Shown: positions 51,437-64,000 of the stretch, in pieces
Numbering within the stretch: the first letter of the stretch is position 1
Layout of the letters: every line of letters begins with the position of its first letter
NCBI GenBank assembly: GCA_028554755.1
Contig: JAPTOF010000016.1
Coordinates: forward strand, 880,501-944,500
DNA length: 64,000 nucleotides
Direction: 5' to 3'
Source: Cordia subcordata
Taxonomy: Eukaryota; Streptophyta; Magnoliopsida; Boraginales; Cordiaceae
Notes under the pieces: model-generated
Databases searched by the model: none
Told to the model about the DNA's origin: nothing
Seen by the model: only the letters and a program-made list of their open reading frames with translations
Position numbers and translations under genes: made by a program

Positions 51437-53180
51437 AGTTTACTTGCAAGGATATGTAACAACCATAGTGAATGACTTCGATTACACGCCAAACACTATA
51501 TTACCTAAGTTTGTGATTGTGGTCAAGTCTCACCAAAAGTCTCTTAGTTGCTGTCTGAACCTTTTTCTTGTCCACTCTATGGCTAATTTGTTAGTCATTC
51601 AGTCCCTTGTAACAGATAACATTCTCACTCCTGCAGCTATCATATCACTATCGCCACAAAATCCTGCATCAGTCGTCTTTGACCCATTACTTGGTTTACC
51701 GTCGACTTTCCACTCTTGACGCAGTCAGCAGATAAGCGCTTTGCGACAATTGGCTTATTGACTGAGTCAATTCTTGATATACTACAAAAAAAGTCATAGA
51801 TAAATCCAAGAATATACTGATATTTATGAATGTCATAATTGTAAGAGGTAAGGTCAAATACGATTCATAACTCAGAGTGAGTATCATTGGCTTATCTAGT
51901 GCTCTGTATAGGAAGCGTGTTATCCACCCAAGGTTAGTTAGTTAGTGATCATGCTTCGCCATTTGTTCGGTAGTCGGACTCTAACAACTGAATTTTCCTT
52001 AGTTAAAAAAAAAAAAAATCCAAGGACGCACAATGAATAAACAAAACTAAAACTCATCCCATAAGATGAGTGAAACAAATGAATGAATTAGAAATGCTGT
52101 CTCTTCTATGTAGACGTTGTAGTTGGTGTTTGGGGCACATTCTCATGTTTGCTATTCTTCAATTTAATTCATACATAATCATTAAAGGTATTGAAATAAC
52201 CTTATTTGGTTTCTAGAAATAATACACATGCACAATTTTTATTTGTATTTACAATGTTGCAAAACCCATACCATGCATCATGGATCAAAATGCACATGCA
52301 TTTACGATCTATGGAGGAGCTAATCTGTCAGTTACATTAACTCTTCAAAAAAATTGACGTTCAGGTAATTGGGCATTATCAAAAAGAAATTTCTCAAATT
52401 ATAGTATATTCTTCAGTGATGTGTGAATATGTAATATCATTTTTATGGCTTTTAACATGTATAATCCAGTAACATGAAGGTTATGGTTTCTACTTTTGCT
52501 CTTGGGCTTTTCTGGACAGACACCACCCAATCGAATCCATCTCAGTTAGCTGGGGCTTAACTGCCCAAATCACTATTATTACGCTTTTCTCCCCCTGATT
52601 TTTCAGTCCGTTTAGGATGCAAAATCGTAATATCATTTATGTGTGTGTGTGTATATATATATTTATATATTTATTTATTTATTCATTCATTCATTTTGTG
52701 AAATCATGCATGATCACATGACCATTTTCTGTTCTGTTTTAGCAAGGTAATGGTGACGCTTATTTTCTGTATTTGCAATGAACATCGAGAACTTATTATA
52801 TGAAAGTAATATAAAATTTTTAAATAAACAATAGGAAATAATAGTAAACTTTGAGTTAATGACCAAAATAACTGCTTCTTACAATATTTAGACCAAAACA
52901 ACAAACTTTTGAAAAAAAAAAAGAAGAAAATAACCAACTTGCTTAAAATCATGTCTTTAAAACACGATTTAAAGTGAACCATGCTGCGAAAGAAAAGGTG
53001 CATGTGGTGTAACATGCACGTATAATCTATCATTTGTGCCTTTTGTATAATGCTTAATTCGGGGAAGCTAATTCAGAGAGGCATTGATCATTTACCACTT
53101 GTGACAAAATATTTGACTCGGAGACTAAAGAACAATAATCAACAACAGCGAGAAAGAGAAAAACTATGCAAAATCTATAG
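51437..53180. other. Intergenic DNA, no gene identified
   Basis: The open frames here have no family features. tactacaaaaaaagtc at about 51780 resembles a CACTA end but no partner was found. A (GT)n(TA)n then (TTTA/TTCA)n microsatellite lies at about 52640-52696. Confidence 0.4.
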
Positions 53181-53184
53181 ATGG

Positions 53185-53300
53185 TACCAAACCAAGGTTC
53201 GTCTTATCCCACTAGGTGCGGTCGATTCAGCGAATTTAAAGGTGGCACTAGCTTCTACAACACAGGCACCTGGTGTAACTCGTCCTGCATAAATCACATA
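53185..53300. repeat. Possible Au-type SINE 3' end
   Basis: The line cgtcttatcccactaggtgc followed by ggtcgattcagcgaat resembles the 3' region of the Au SINE family as I remember it (cttatcccactaagtggggtcgg). The head and its Pol III boxes were not found. This rests on memory of the family consensus and is tentative. Confidence 0.3.
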
Positions 53301-53525
53301 TCCGTGCAATTTAACTGCAAGAAACTAGAGGCTGTATTAACCTCTTAGGGCTCTAATTGCTGAACCTTGTATTGGAATCAAACATCTTTAGGAGAAAGTC
53401 ATGTGACCAAAAAAAACAATTTGCGATAATTTAAAAAAAAAAAAAAAGAGGAATTGGAATTCCTTCTGTCCTAGTTGGTTCATGCAGCAATGTTAATTTA
53501 CTTTGGCTGATTCATGAAGGACAAG

Positions 53526-56500
53526 TCACCGAGTATAATCATCTGGACTCAGTTGGAGAGGACTCGAGGGTGAACCACGTCGATCATTAGTAGCTTCTTT
53601 ACTCTCACTGCTCTTAGCGTTAGTCTCAGCTATTGGACTTTCCCCCTGACCGAGACCACCGGATGTTCCACGGTATTTCAACGTGCCATCCTCTTTATCA
53701 TTTTTCTTCTTCTTGTTAGTCCTTGTCCTCTGCTCAGTTGTAAGATTAGCATCACCAGCTTTCCGTTTTGAAGCCCTTAAATCTGAGCCCTCAGCTGGAT
53801 CATTTGACTCGGCCTTGGAACTTCCAGACAAAGCACCAGAGTTCTCATTTCCTGTATGTGCTTCAACTTCAGCAGAATCATTCATCATTTTTTTATCCTT
53901 GTTTATTGCACTCTGAAGTTTCGCTATGACACTCAAAATCTCTCTGTTGACCTACACACAGAAAAGAATAGCGCATTAAGGTTACTCAGAGGCAAAGTGA
54001 TAATCAAATATAAAAGATGCAGGAAGAGCCCAGTGGCTTGCGAAGTGTACGCATATGCAATAAAAGGGCATCCGTTTCCCCAGCAATCAACCTATCTATC
54101 AATTTAGAAGGCTTACATCATATATGTGATGCTAAGAGAATGCAAATAGGTCCCATACCTGAGGATTCTGGAGGAACTCAGATATATCATAGGCACATGT
54201 AGGGCATTGCAAGATATTCTTCTGGGAGCGAAGTTTGCGTCCATTATTGCATGTCCTTTCTCTTGTGAAAGACTGTCCAGCAAATGCATCCTCCAGACAA
54301 TGCTTGCAAAAGTTATGAGCACAGGGTGTTGTTAGCGGCAAATTGAGCACTCCTTGGCAAAGAAGGCAAGTGAATCCTGCAATAAAAAGTTTGCCATCTT
54401 AAAGCACGGGTTATCTAGAATCATTGGACACAAGTTACCACTACATCAAACCTAACAAGACGACTACCGACAAGAGGGCTCCAAAATAGGAAGGATCAGT
54501 TTAATTAATGAGAATAACTGAACTCTAAGCACGCATTTTTCTTTTCCTTTTCTTTTGATCAGGAGAGATGTTTCACTGATTCGAACCTTTTAGAAGTTTT
54601 TCCTTCGCTGAGATATACTGTGCTTTCCGTATAGCTTCCCTTGCCCTCTCTCTCTCCTCAGGATTACTCTCAACTACTTTCTTTTTGCTGGGTGGAGGTG
54701 GCTTTTTCCACTTCCAGATAGCTTCTTCCGCCTAAGATGAAAAGTTAGATATTTAAATAAAAGAACAAATGATAAATAAAATTCCCTAAAGTGAATTCAG
54801 AACCCTAATCTGAGCATTCTTGACCAGGGAATAAAGAGAGCAAAAAGAGGAAGAATATGGCACGAAACTTAAGGAACTGGTTGAATGTGAAAGAATACTA
54901 TTGTATATATGTTATGTTTGTTTTATGCTTATCTGAAATCTTAAATCTGAAATACATATCATTTTATATGCATTTAAGATTTAACAGATAAGCATATAAC
55001 AAGCACAACATTAAACTTTGTATCAAGTTTAGTTGTTTTGAAAAATTGATTTGCTCCCATAACTATATTACACATACCTTCATCAATCACATGGGCTTGT
55101 GTGCAAGGTGTTCAGATCAAGGTTTGTTTAGCAGAATACCCTAATAACAAAAAAACGCATTAGAGTAAGAGTACGAGAGGAATGCTTCTTGTCACTCACA
55201 TCATAATCCCATGATGGACTTTCCACTCTTTCAGAAACATCAACTGCTTGTTCAAGCTCCGAAATGGCTGGCAGCGGTCTAGGTCGATCCCCATGCTCAT
55301 CGCTGCAAAGAAGTTGAAAGGTCATGCAAGAAATATCTTGTAATAGAAAAAAAAAAAAAAGAAAAAGAACAAAATTCAGACCTAGTCCATGGTGCAGGTT
55401 CATTGTCACATCTCACAAATAAATATCTGCAAACCTTGAAACCCTAATTCACAAAAGGCATGGTTGTTAAAACCACAGCAGTAGAACAAGATGAAAGGAA
55501 AAGCTATTCATGCTAGCTCACTTGTTTGGGTTTGCAAGACTTTCCACAAAATAAATTTCTTATCTTCCCATTTGGTTGCAATAACGTGGACAATGTTTTA
55601 AATGTCACTCGATACTTTGAACTATAAAGACAAACATAATTTCTATTTCCAAATATGTTGTTTCCAGAACCTATGTAATTTGTGAAGCTTTTCCTTCCGT
55701 TGCATGTACCTGGTTCTTGTGTTATTTTGCATTATGTCAAATTAGCATGCTGGAGCCGGTGAATAGAATTGAGTTCTAAGGCAGCAGAGCCAGCGGTGAA
55801 AATGTTGGAAATAACAGTGATAAATGGTGTGTCCTTATGGCAGTAATATGGTGATGAAGAATTTCATATAGAAGGAATTTTGAGGATCAAATCAGGTGCA
55901 GAAATGATTCAAAATGATAATAATTTCTTCATGCCAAACGTATAATTTTGGAAGATAAAAGTATTTCTTTTTTAACCCAATGGATCTATCAGCACACATA
56001 TTTACCTGCTTTCCAACTTTTCTCCAACATTTCTCTACCCGGTAGATCCCATCATAGCGGTATCCCTCCTCTGGGGAATAGGAAGAACGTTTCTCATTGC
56101 ATGACCTTCAGTCAGGAGATATAGCACCAACAATTTAACTATTAAGTAGAGAATAAACCTACTTAAATACTGTCTGAAGTTGATACTTATAGAATAATAA
56201 AACAGGAAATACAAGGTAAAATTAATTATAATGCACAAAACTTAAGGGAGCAACATAGATATGCACAAATCAAATATTTTTGAAATCTTGAGTATTCAAT
56301 GCAAATGTTCAACGAACACATAACAAGACCAAGGACTTCTACCAATTTCCTTACCTATATTTACCCAACTACACTAACAAAAATATTACCATCCAAGAGT
56401 AAGAGACGAAAGAGCCTACTCGTCATACTTGAAACCCATAGTTAATCATAATATACTAGTGAGATTGGAAAAGTAAGATGATTATCATGAATACTATTGC

Positions 56501-59500
56501 TGACAACTAAGATTCATGGTACTACCAAAACCTAGTGTGCATAAGAACCTGTGGAATTATTCACTGATATTCTGCTTCGCTACAAATACTTATCTATCTT
56601 CATTGAAAATGTATAATTAAGCTTTTAGCTGTATAACATGTAATAGGATTTGCAAGAGGAAAAATAATATATAAATATATGTCCTCCATGCTATAATCTT
56701 GAACAAATAAAGATAAACACTATGTAACCTTGAAAGGCAAATGATTTTAAATATTTGAAACAATTATCAGATGCTCCCAACTATTGTTCGTGTGCCTTTC
56801 AAGAATACAGCACCACGTTTCATGTCTCTCATGCACATAGTCCAAACATTATATTGGGGAATTAAAAACTATGGCATGAATCTGACATATGGGACAAGTA
56901 GCACTTTAGCTCATTTTACATTCAAAAGTGAAAAATCATTTACCTAACTACACGAACAGGATAGCCTTTCATACAGCTGACTCGCAATGCTTCATTTGCT
57001 TTCGTGAAACTCTGATCAAATGACTGTTCTTTGTTGGTTCTCTTGTTTCCACTTAAATCTCTACCACCACTGCCATTCTCGCATTTAATTAAGAAGATAC
57101 CAAAAAGAACAGATTAGTAATTTGAATAGATAGTCCAGAAGATAAAGAACTAGATTATATGTATCAATACAGATAGTGAAGCAAGTTTAGGAAGAGAAAA
57201 ATTCAAATTGTTAGGATATGAACCTTCTGCATCTAAGAAAGGATACATGCATACAGAACTACGGCTAAATAAACGAAAGGAAGACATTCAGGATTGCAAT
57301 CTTCGTTTTGCAAATAAGACACTTGGTTTGCAACTAACACATGAATTCTGTATTAAATAATAATACTTAGTCAATAAAGCAGACTAAAGGCATCTACACT
57401 AGACTAGTTACCAATTCCCATTCCTGATCACTCTGTTAAATGTACCTATCTATATTATAACTTCAAGCTAGTCAACAAATAAACTACATGGAGAGGCCTC
57501 TTGCTAAGATTAGCCCACTCACAACCAACAAATAAAATGTCAGATAAAGTATTATGCTACAGCTACCAACTGAAGCCTGAGAACCAACACAGATGATGAT
57601 AAAGCATAAGTTGATGTATTAGCAGCATAACATACCTTCCTGTGTAGAGGAACCATTCCCCATGGTCTTCGTCGTCCTCATAACCTCCTGATAAGACTAC
57701 TGATTGTGCACCGTAGTTTGCCTGTCCAGCAATTCCAGTGACATGGGGACGGTGCACACCCCACTGCCTGCATGTCAAGCGATCCCCCCAACACTCCCCG
57801 ACCAAGACACCCTGCATCCTCTCTGGATCATTCTCTGCTGGAATAGGTCCAAAATGATCTTCAGGGACAGTAACAAAGATTCTTCCACTAGAAGCATTGG
57901 CATTCCCTGGCAACTTTGCTCGTTCTGAAGTATATGCCTTATCAGGTCGGTTCTGATTTTGCACATAATGGAAGACTTTTAGAGGGGCGCCAGAGGCAAT
58001 TGACCTAGACATCTTGGCCATTCTAATTGATTCCACAAGTGCAAGGTTGATCCTTGGCCGACTTGCCATTGTGGGGGGAATTTGACTGCGGCACTTTGCA
58101 CAAGTCCGCTTCCCTTGGTTTAACCACTTCTCAAAGCACTTCAAGCAAAAATTGTGACCGCAAGGAGTCTAAAGCATAAAGAAGCAAACAGATAGTCAAG
58201 ACAAGCAACATAATGATATCCATCTTTTAAAGACAGTAAATATTAGCAGCGGTAATATATATAATAAGGGCTTGAAAAAATCAAGCGTAAGATTTCAAAA
58301 TCCATTTTATTTTTCCTTCTGCATCTATTTTACAGAATACTTGCAATTGACAAGGTAAATGTCAATAGTTGTTCAACAATGTCTTGGGCAAAGGACAACT
58401 AAAAACTGCAGAGAATTCAGGAATACAATAGATAATATCTAGGAATTAGGCTTAGCACACTGTTATCTAAAGAAAGAAGCCGATCTTGATTGCATCCTTC
58501 TGAACAATCATAACTATGTGAAACATCTCGCAGTATTACCAAACAGAAAGAAAGAACGAGGAGGACAGGAAAAAAAAAGTGAGATGATAGATGTTGTGGG
58601 TATCATCTCTAGCCAGAATTACAAAAGTTGGACCATTTATTTCTCCGACCTTCATCTCGAAGTGAAAAGCGACAAATTTTGTAGACATTTGGAATAAAAC
58701 CCTAGCACATCATACATATGTCTAAGGCATCAATATGCTATTAATACAAACAAAAGGAAGCACAGCTTCCGATTCACTCCAGGTGTCTTGCCTGTTCATC
58801 TTTGATATTCTTTGCTTTCAAAATATACTTCTTAGAAGGCAATAATTCTCTGAGAGCATGAATTAAATTCAAGACGAATAGATAACTCAGAAGATCTATG
58901 AAAATGATTAACCAAATATATCCTTCTGACTATGAATGGATTTTGTTGAAATGGACAAAAAAAGAAAGATTATGAGTTTTTAAATTATTTAACCAGGAAA
59001 CATGTCATAAAATTTCATTTGTGATATAAAGTAAATCAACAGGAAATTGATTATGTACAATCATATGGACTCAATTAAAGTGTGTTCACAGAAACCGTGA
59101 TAAGAATCAGGTAGCATTTATATAAAGATAGACTCTCATCCAGTCAGAGCTCATAATCCATGTGAATCATGTAATTTGAAGCTTAATAGCAACTATGGCA
59201 TGAATAAGAGGATCTACACCTAAAATAATCGATAGAGTTGGGAATTATACCTAAAAGAATCAATAGAGTTAACTTTCTTAAAATATCCTCTGGCTCAAAA
59301 TATGTCAAGTTCCCAGAACATGAGTTCAGACTTTAGTAGTAAAGTCTGTCAAGGATAGAAAAACAGAACCATGAGGTGCTCCCATTTTCAAAAACTCTTT
59401 CACAAGCCATCTGATATTAAAGTCAGAATTTTAATGCTATCTGCAAATCTTAATGGAACTGATGGCATATGTAAGCAATTTTTTTACATACCAAAATGGA

Positions 59501-61550
59501 ATTTGCATCTTTAGAACCAGTTTAGAACATATCATGTTCCCAAAACACATAGTCAAAAATTAGGGTGAAAGATTTAAGCCTGCCAAGGATTGAACAAGAC
59601 AAACTCGTCCACAAATTCATTGTCCAATCCAAATCTGATATTATAATCTGTGTGAAACAAATAATTGCCAAACACATCATGTTCATTGCAAAATAAGTTA
59701 TTCACCTAACAAAAAGATTTACATTTTTCTGATATCTGTATGGAATATATCATGTTCCTAAAACATGATTCTAAAATTAGACTAGAAGACCTAAGACAAG
59801 ACAGAGAAAAGGAAAGAGACATACTCTTTACAAACTTATACTCTCATCTGAATCTGTTCTTTTTATCCATCAGGCTCAAGCAATAGTGAAACTTAGTTGC
59901 CTTGCATTTATTGTATTACCAAAACATACCTTGAAAACTTAAGATAAGATATTGGTATCTGGACAGATTGACAAAAGCAAAAGAAGATCCGATCTGGACC
60001 AACCCCATGTTGTGCTTACAATCTTATCAATCCAAGAAGGGAGGTTATTTGATTGGAAAAATATTCAGCTAAATCAATGAGAATCGGCGTTATTTCGACT
60101 GTTAGGATGACAAAAACCTACAACAAATTAGAAATTAGCATCATTCACAATAGAAGATCAAATAAAATGAAACCAAGAAAAAGAAAACAAGAATTGTCTC
60201 TATCCACTGAAAGCTTCAAATAAACAAATCAAAACAGATTGTTCCGATGGAGAGAACTTTTGTAGAAACAAGAGTTTCCTGTTATATTCGCATAAGCAGA
60301 AAATAAGAAAAGCAATACAACAATTTCAAATTTCAGCATCTACAGCAAGAAAAGAACATTGAAGCATGCTCATCAGAAAGGGCTAATAAAGTGCTCCAAA
60401 TTCAAGGGAAAATAATAAAGAACAGTAGATGTACCATGATCTATATCCGAGTTTATATGTAAGATCAGAAAAGTAGAAAGCGAAATTTACATGTCCATAC
60501 ACATACTTTTGCTCAAAAAATCATGAACTCTAATCCACACATAGAAACACACACAACACATATATAAATATCTCTATATGTATGTATCTGTGGTCCTTAT
60601 ATGTGTGTGTGTATACAGATACACATATTCACACACAGACAGAATTATAAACACACATACACACAGAATTACAGACAGAACATACACAGGCACATACATG
60701 TATGTGTTTATGTAAGTTCTCAAAATCTGCACATGCAAATACATAAACATATAGAAATGTGCTAGCTATACAAATAGATACCAACATCTTCACACACACA
60801 CAAAAACACACAAAAAAAAAAAGTATATCTTCATATGTACCTATCTATACAAATTACAAATAGATATACATTTTACGTAGAGAACAGAAATTAACAAATA
60901 TCAGCAGACATTTGCGAGTCCATACACATACATTTGCTCAGAAAATCATGAACTCCTGGACACGGAGTTGCATGCACAAATGTAGTCAAATGCATAAACA
61001 TGTGTAAATGAAAATTACATTAGAGAAAGTGATATTTCGACATATATGTATATATAAATGTAGAGATGGAAGGCTATACCGTGACAGGCCTCTCCGGAAG
61101 CTGCATACAGAAGCAACATTTGAAATTCTCGTGAAGAACACTCAGAACATCATACTCATCCTCCTCTCCTTCATCATCGTCATCATCATCATTCTCCACC
61201 GTCTCTTTCCCCTTACCGCTCAGCAACTCCTGCCTCTTCCGAGCCTTCTCCACCTCCGTCAACGACTGGTCCGCCTCGATCGCCCGAATCCTCGATACAA
61301 GACTCCCTCCCGCATCCGGCGCCGGCGCCGGAACTCCGGCATTGATTCCGGTACCTGTACAGTCGGGACACTCGAATTGGAGCGCCGAGGCTAGGGTTTC
61401 GGCGACCGCAGAGAGGCAGGCGACGTGCCACGGCGCGACGCAAGTGACGCAAGTCAGAATTGCCTCGTCCGCCGGCTTCTCTTTGCACCGCATGCAGACG
61501 CCCTCGCCGTCGATCGGCAGCTGGCTCTGGTCGGTGCTAACTTGCGCCAT
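53526..61550 (-). CDS. VIM1/ORTH: ORTHRUS/VIM E3 ubiquitin ligase, methyl-DNA-binding (PHD-RING-SRA-RING)
   Basis: Predicted nine exons: 61550-61080, 58168-57636, 57069-56944, 56105-56006, 55443-55382, 55302-55200, 54731-54587, 54376-54159, 53951-53526. All are GT-AG and frame is kept, giving 727 residues; the ATG context (caccATGG) is good. Domains: PHD finger 19-64 (C19, C22, C34, C37, H42, C45, C61, C64); RING1 145-183; SRA/YDG about 257-430 with [28 protein letters not shown] and [17 protein letters not shown]2 517-574 (CLLC, then [13 protein letters not shown], then CPTC). This is the UHRF1-like plant family that reads methylated or hemimethylated CG in the nucleus and helps keep DNA methylation and heterochromatin. 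The C-terminus extends about 140 residues past FLQNPQ, with basic runs (SKRK, NKKKK), and is longer than I recall for Arabidopsis VIM1. The exact paralogue is not decided. Confidence 0.94.
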
Positions 61551-61691
61551 GGTGAGTGAATGTGTGAAAATGGAACAAAACGGCGGCGTTTGGTGATGTC
61601 AGGACAGTGAAGCTCTTAAAGGTGACGAGTAAAAGACAGCGAGTGAGTGAGAGGGCATATATATATATATGACAGAGTGTATGTATAGATT

Positions 61692-61722
<31 letters not shown>

Positions 61723-62601
61723 GAGAGAGAGAAATAAAAGCGGGTCGCGAAGAGCTTGTGGTGGTTTTGAAATTATTTGGTAATCAGGCGCAATCAAGTC
61801 CACCTAATCTTTCGTAGATATCGTCAATATCCATTGGCCTATGGTAAAAAGTCAACGATATGAATTGACCTATGACATTTCTAGAAAAAGTTCTGGCTCC
61901 TTATTGGTTGTCTAGGGAAGAAGTTTGTGCTCTATAAAACAGGGGATTTTTACTCCTCGCTTGTGAATGGCTGAAAGTAGCACACAGGACGTTTTGAATT
62001 GAGTGCCTTACATGACGAGAATGCCCTTGAAGACAATGTCTTATTTATTGGTTTTTCTCTATTTCTTTTTTATTGGTTTTATTTATTTAAGTAAATAACG
62101 ATGTCAATTTTATAATGTAAAAAATGAAATTTATTTAGACTTGGTTTCTAATTTTCATTTATATTAAGTGAAGGGCATCTATGAATGGAGTACGATATGA
62201 GAAGTCTTTGTGCATTATTGTTGAAAGTGATATGAAATATTGACAAATTCATCTCAAATTGAAAAATATCAAATTGGTCGTATTTCTAGTGGATAGTCAA
62301 ACAAATGTTGGTCATCGATAACGTTGACTTTGATTTAGAATACTGAGTCAACAAGTTGTGGTTAAAACATCACCCATGTCGAGTAACTTCTACAAATATC
62401 TACTCTAAATTTTTAATAATTAGTTTTCTCTTGATTAAATTGTTTTCATCGTCATCACTTGATATAATTGTCTTCTAAATTCAGCATCTCGTTTAATAAT
62501 TATTTTATTAACTTTCTCCGCATTGATCTCTTGATCTTTGTTAATCCACTAAAATCTACACAACGGTATTATTAATTAATACGCATTTATCTCTATAAAG
62601 A
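61551..62601 (-). promoter_or_regulatory. VIM/ORTH upstream region with TA microsatellite
   Basis: This is the likely 5'UTR and promoter of the minus-strand gene. A GC-rich patch (aaacggcggcgtttgg, about 61578-61593) lies just upstream of the ATG. (TA)n runs at about 61658-61670, 61690-61710 and 61713-61722 are followed by (ga)n. No specific factor site can be claimed. The rest to 62601 shows no gene. Confidence 0.4.
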
Positions 62602-63012
62602 GGGTGTTAGGCTTCGCTTATAAACTGGTCAAACTAGCTTATAAGTTATAAATAAAAAGTTACATGTTTGGCAAACTTACTTATAAGCCAAATAAGATTG
62701 CTTATAAGTAGGGGGAAAAAAAGAGCAACTTAAAGCTTTTTTTTTTTTGTACTTATATGCCAAATGGTCAACCCTATTATAATAACATATTTGTCCTTAC
62801 ACTTAAGAAGCACTTATTTACCAAATTAATTAGTTACATGTTATTTTTAGTTATTTTAATTACTATTGCTACTTATAAACACTTATTTACCAAACATGTT
62901 AACAGCTTATAAGCACATATTATCCAAACACTTCTCTGCTTCTTTATCACTAGCTTAAAAATAACTTTTTACTTATAAGCACTTAAAAATAAGCAAAGCC
63001 AAAAGGGCTCAA
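62602..63012. mobile_element. MITE of the cttataagc family, best copy
   Basis: The left end agggtgttaggcttcgctta and the right end taagcaaagccaaaagggctc are imperfect inverted repeats. There are about ten cttataagc-type motifs in both orientations inside. It is close to the copy at 41206-41532 and has no coding capacity. Confidence 0.7.
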
Positions 63013-63774
63013 AGTCATGTGAATATACAATTGCCTTCCCTTAAAATCTTAGGTCATGATGGTAGAAACAAAATGATCATAGGCATAGTAAAGTACAAGA
63101 TTGTTCATTGGCTTCATATTGAAGCATAGAGTATTTCATCATAAGTAAATAATTTTTATGTAAATTTTGGTAGCAATCTAACAACTAATTGAATTGTATT
63201 ACATCACAATTTTCGGTGAAATCACAACCTTTTTTAAAAATCTAACAACTTTCATAACTAAATTTTTATGTATGATAATTATTCATCCCCGTAGTTTCCT
63301 CTTCTTTTTTTTTCCCAGGAGAAGGTTTTTTTTAATTATGAAATAACAAAAAACATGGAATCAATAAAATATAGAAGATCCCGGATGGCATTATACGTAA
63401 ATCAAAAAGGTTACTATTTTGTTTCTCTGTTATTTTCTTTCATGTCTTCATATGTATATATTAAATTTGAACCAATTGTTCATTTTCTATGGCAAAAAAG
63501 CTTAGATTATTATGACGAAAACACATCTTTGATAATTTCCAGATAAATGAAAAAGCCATATCAAGGAAATTGCTAAGCACTGTCCCATATAATCTCATGA
63601 ATGCAATCGCGTTTAAAGTTTTTAAAGATGTTCCTATCCCTATGATTTGTCATTGGAAAAGGCTATTAATGTTTATTTAATGGTATTGAATTTGAATGAT
63701 TAAGAGGTGAAATTTTATTTGTTTATATTTAATTGGATAATTGTGATTATGAGAAAATAAAATAAGTAACAAAA
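63013..63774. other. Intergenic DNA, nothing recognised
   Basis: AT-rich. The open frame at 63355-63546 has no family features. Confidence 0.4.
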
Positions 63775-63775
63775 A

Positions 63776-63922
63776 ATCTAGTGGTGAAGTGGTATGTCTC
63801 TCACTTTTAGCGTTAGTAGGTCTAGAGATCAATTCCCACTAAATGCCTGTCGTAATCGGCCTTTGGCCTCTCTTAAAATGAAAAAAAATAAAATAAAATA
63901 AGCAAAGCAAAAAAAAAAAGGG
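63776..63922 (+). repeat. tRNA-derived SINE with A-rich tail
   Basis: A-box tggtgaagtgg at 63782-63792 and a perfect B-box gatcaattc at 63827-63835, 34 bases apart. The body ends in an A-rich tail (aaaatgaaaaaaaataaaat and more, about 63875-63921), as expected of a SINE made by LINE machinery. This is the clearest of the three SINE calls. Confidence 0.65.
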
Positions 63923-64000
63923 AAAAGAAGCCGAGAAAACTTGGCCCAGTTTACTGATAGAAAATTATTTTCTTTTTCTAACTCTAGTTTTCAAAGAAAA

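Noticed and set aside
53050..53292. Open frame of 80 codons near the VIM 3' end
   Set aside because: No domain; the right part resembles a SINE 3' end, so it is not called a gene.
53526..61550. Functional link between the VIM gene and silencing of the nearby transposons
   Set aside because: VIM proteins act genome-wide in trans; adjacency in one window is not evidence of a local system.

Overview
The window is plant nuclear DNA, almost certainly from a eudicot: GT-AG introns, very AT-rich intergenic DNA, plant-specific gene families (DCD-domain protein, BONZAI-type copine, AP2/ERF factor, ORTHRUS/VIM methyl-DNA reader), Ty1/copia elements with a plant tRNA-Met primer site, and several kinds of MITE and SINE. 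The species cannot be named from the sequence. No operons, CRISPR arrays, tRNA or rRNA genes were seen.

Layout. About 0.7-3.5 kb (+): a four-exon gene for a DCD-domain protein with an unusual internal repeat of about 33 residues. 3.6-8.9 kb: repeats only, with a small tandem repeat, a MITE cluster, a tRNA-derived SINE, and a tandem array built on the RNase-H-like 3' end of a LINE-type element. 8.9-22.6 kb (+): a complete 16-exon copine (BONZAI/CPN) gene, predicted 581 residues, whose intron 4 carries a full-length degenerate Ty1/copia element (12044-17108, TSD gtaac). 22.6-28.4 kb: no intact gene; a truncated minus-strand copia gag with its LTR/primer-site junction, then AT microsatellites. 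28.4-33.3 kb (+): a second full-length degenerate copia element (TSD tatat). 33.3-37.2 kb: repeat remnants. 37.3-38.9 kb (+): a two-exon group X (ABR1/ERF110-like) AP2/ERF gene with no visible ATG at its apparent start. 38.9-53.5 kb: a gene-free block with a SINE, three MITE families, a mini-CACTA with intact TSD, a Mutator-type non-autonomous element with 9-bp TSD and a C-rich core, and an array of repeated LTR/primer-site junctions. 53.5-61.6 kb (-): a complete nine-exon ORTHRUS/VIM gene (PHD-RING-SRA-RING, predicted 727 residues). 61.6-64 kb: promoter-side microsatellite, a MITE and a third SINE.

The four host genes have no evident shared pathway: membrane and calcium signalling with immune restraint (copine), stress and hormone transcription (ERF), stress or cell-death-linked DCD protein, and maintenance of DNA methylation (VIM). 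Both copia elements are full of premature stops, and several lie where related proteins have glutamine, as expected from CAG-to-TAG change at CHG-methylated cytosines. That is the kind of silencing the VIM family supports, though the adjacency is probably chance. I found no convincing novel multi-gene system. The most useful second looks are the ERF start, the repeat in the DCD protein, the stop-codon pattern in the two copia elements, the C-rich Mutator-type element, the LTR-junction array and the unidentified coding-like segment in copine intron 5.
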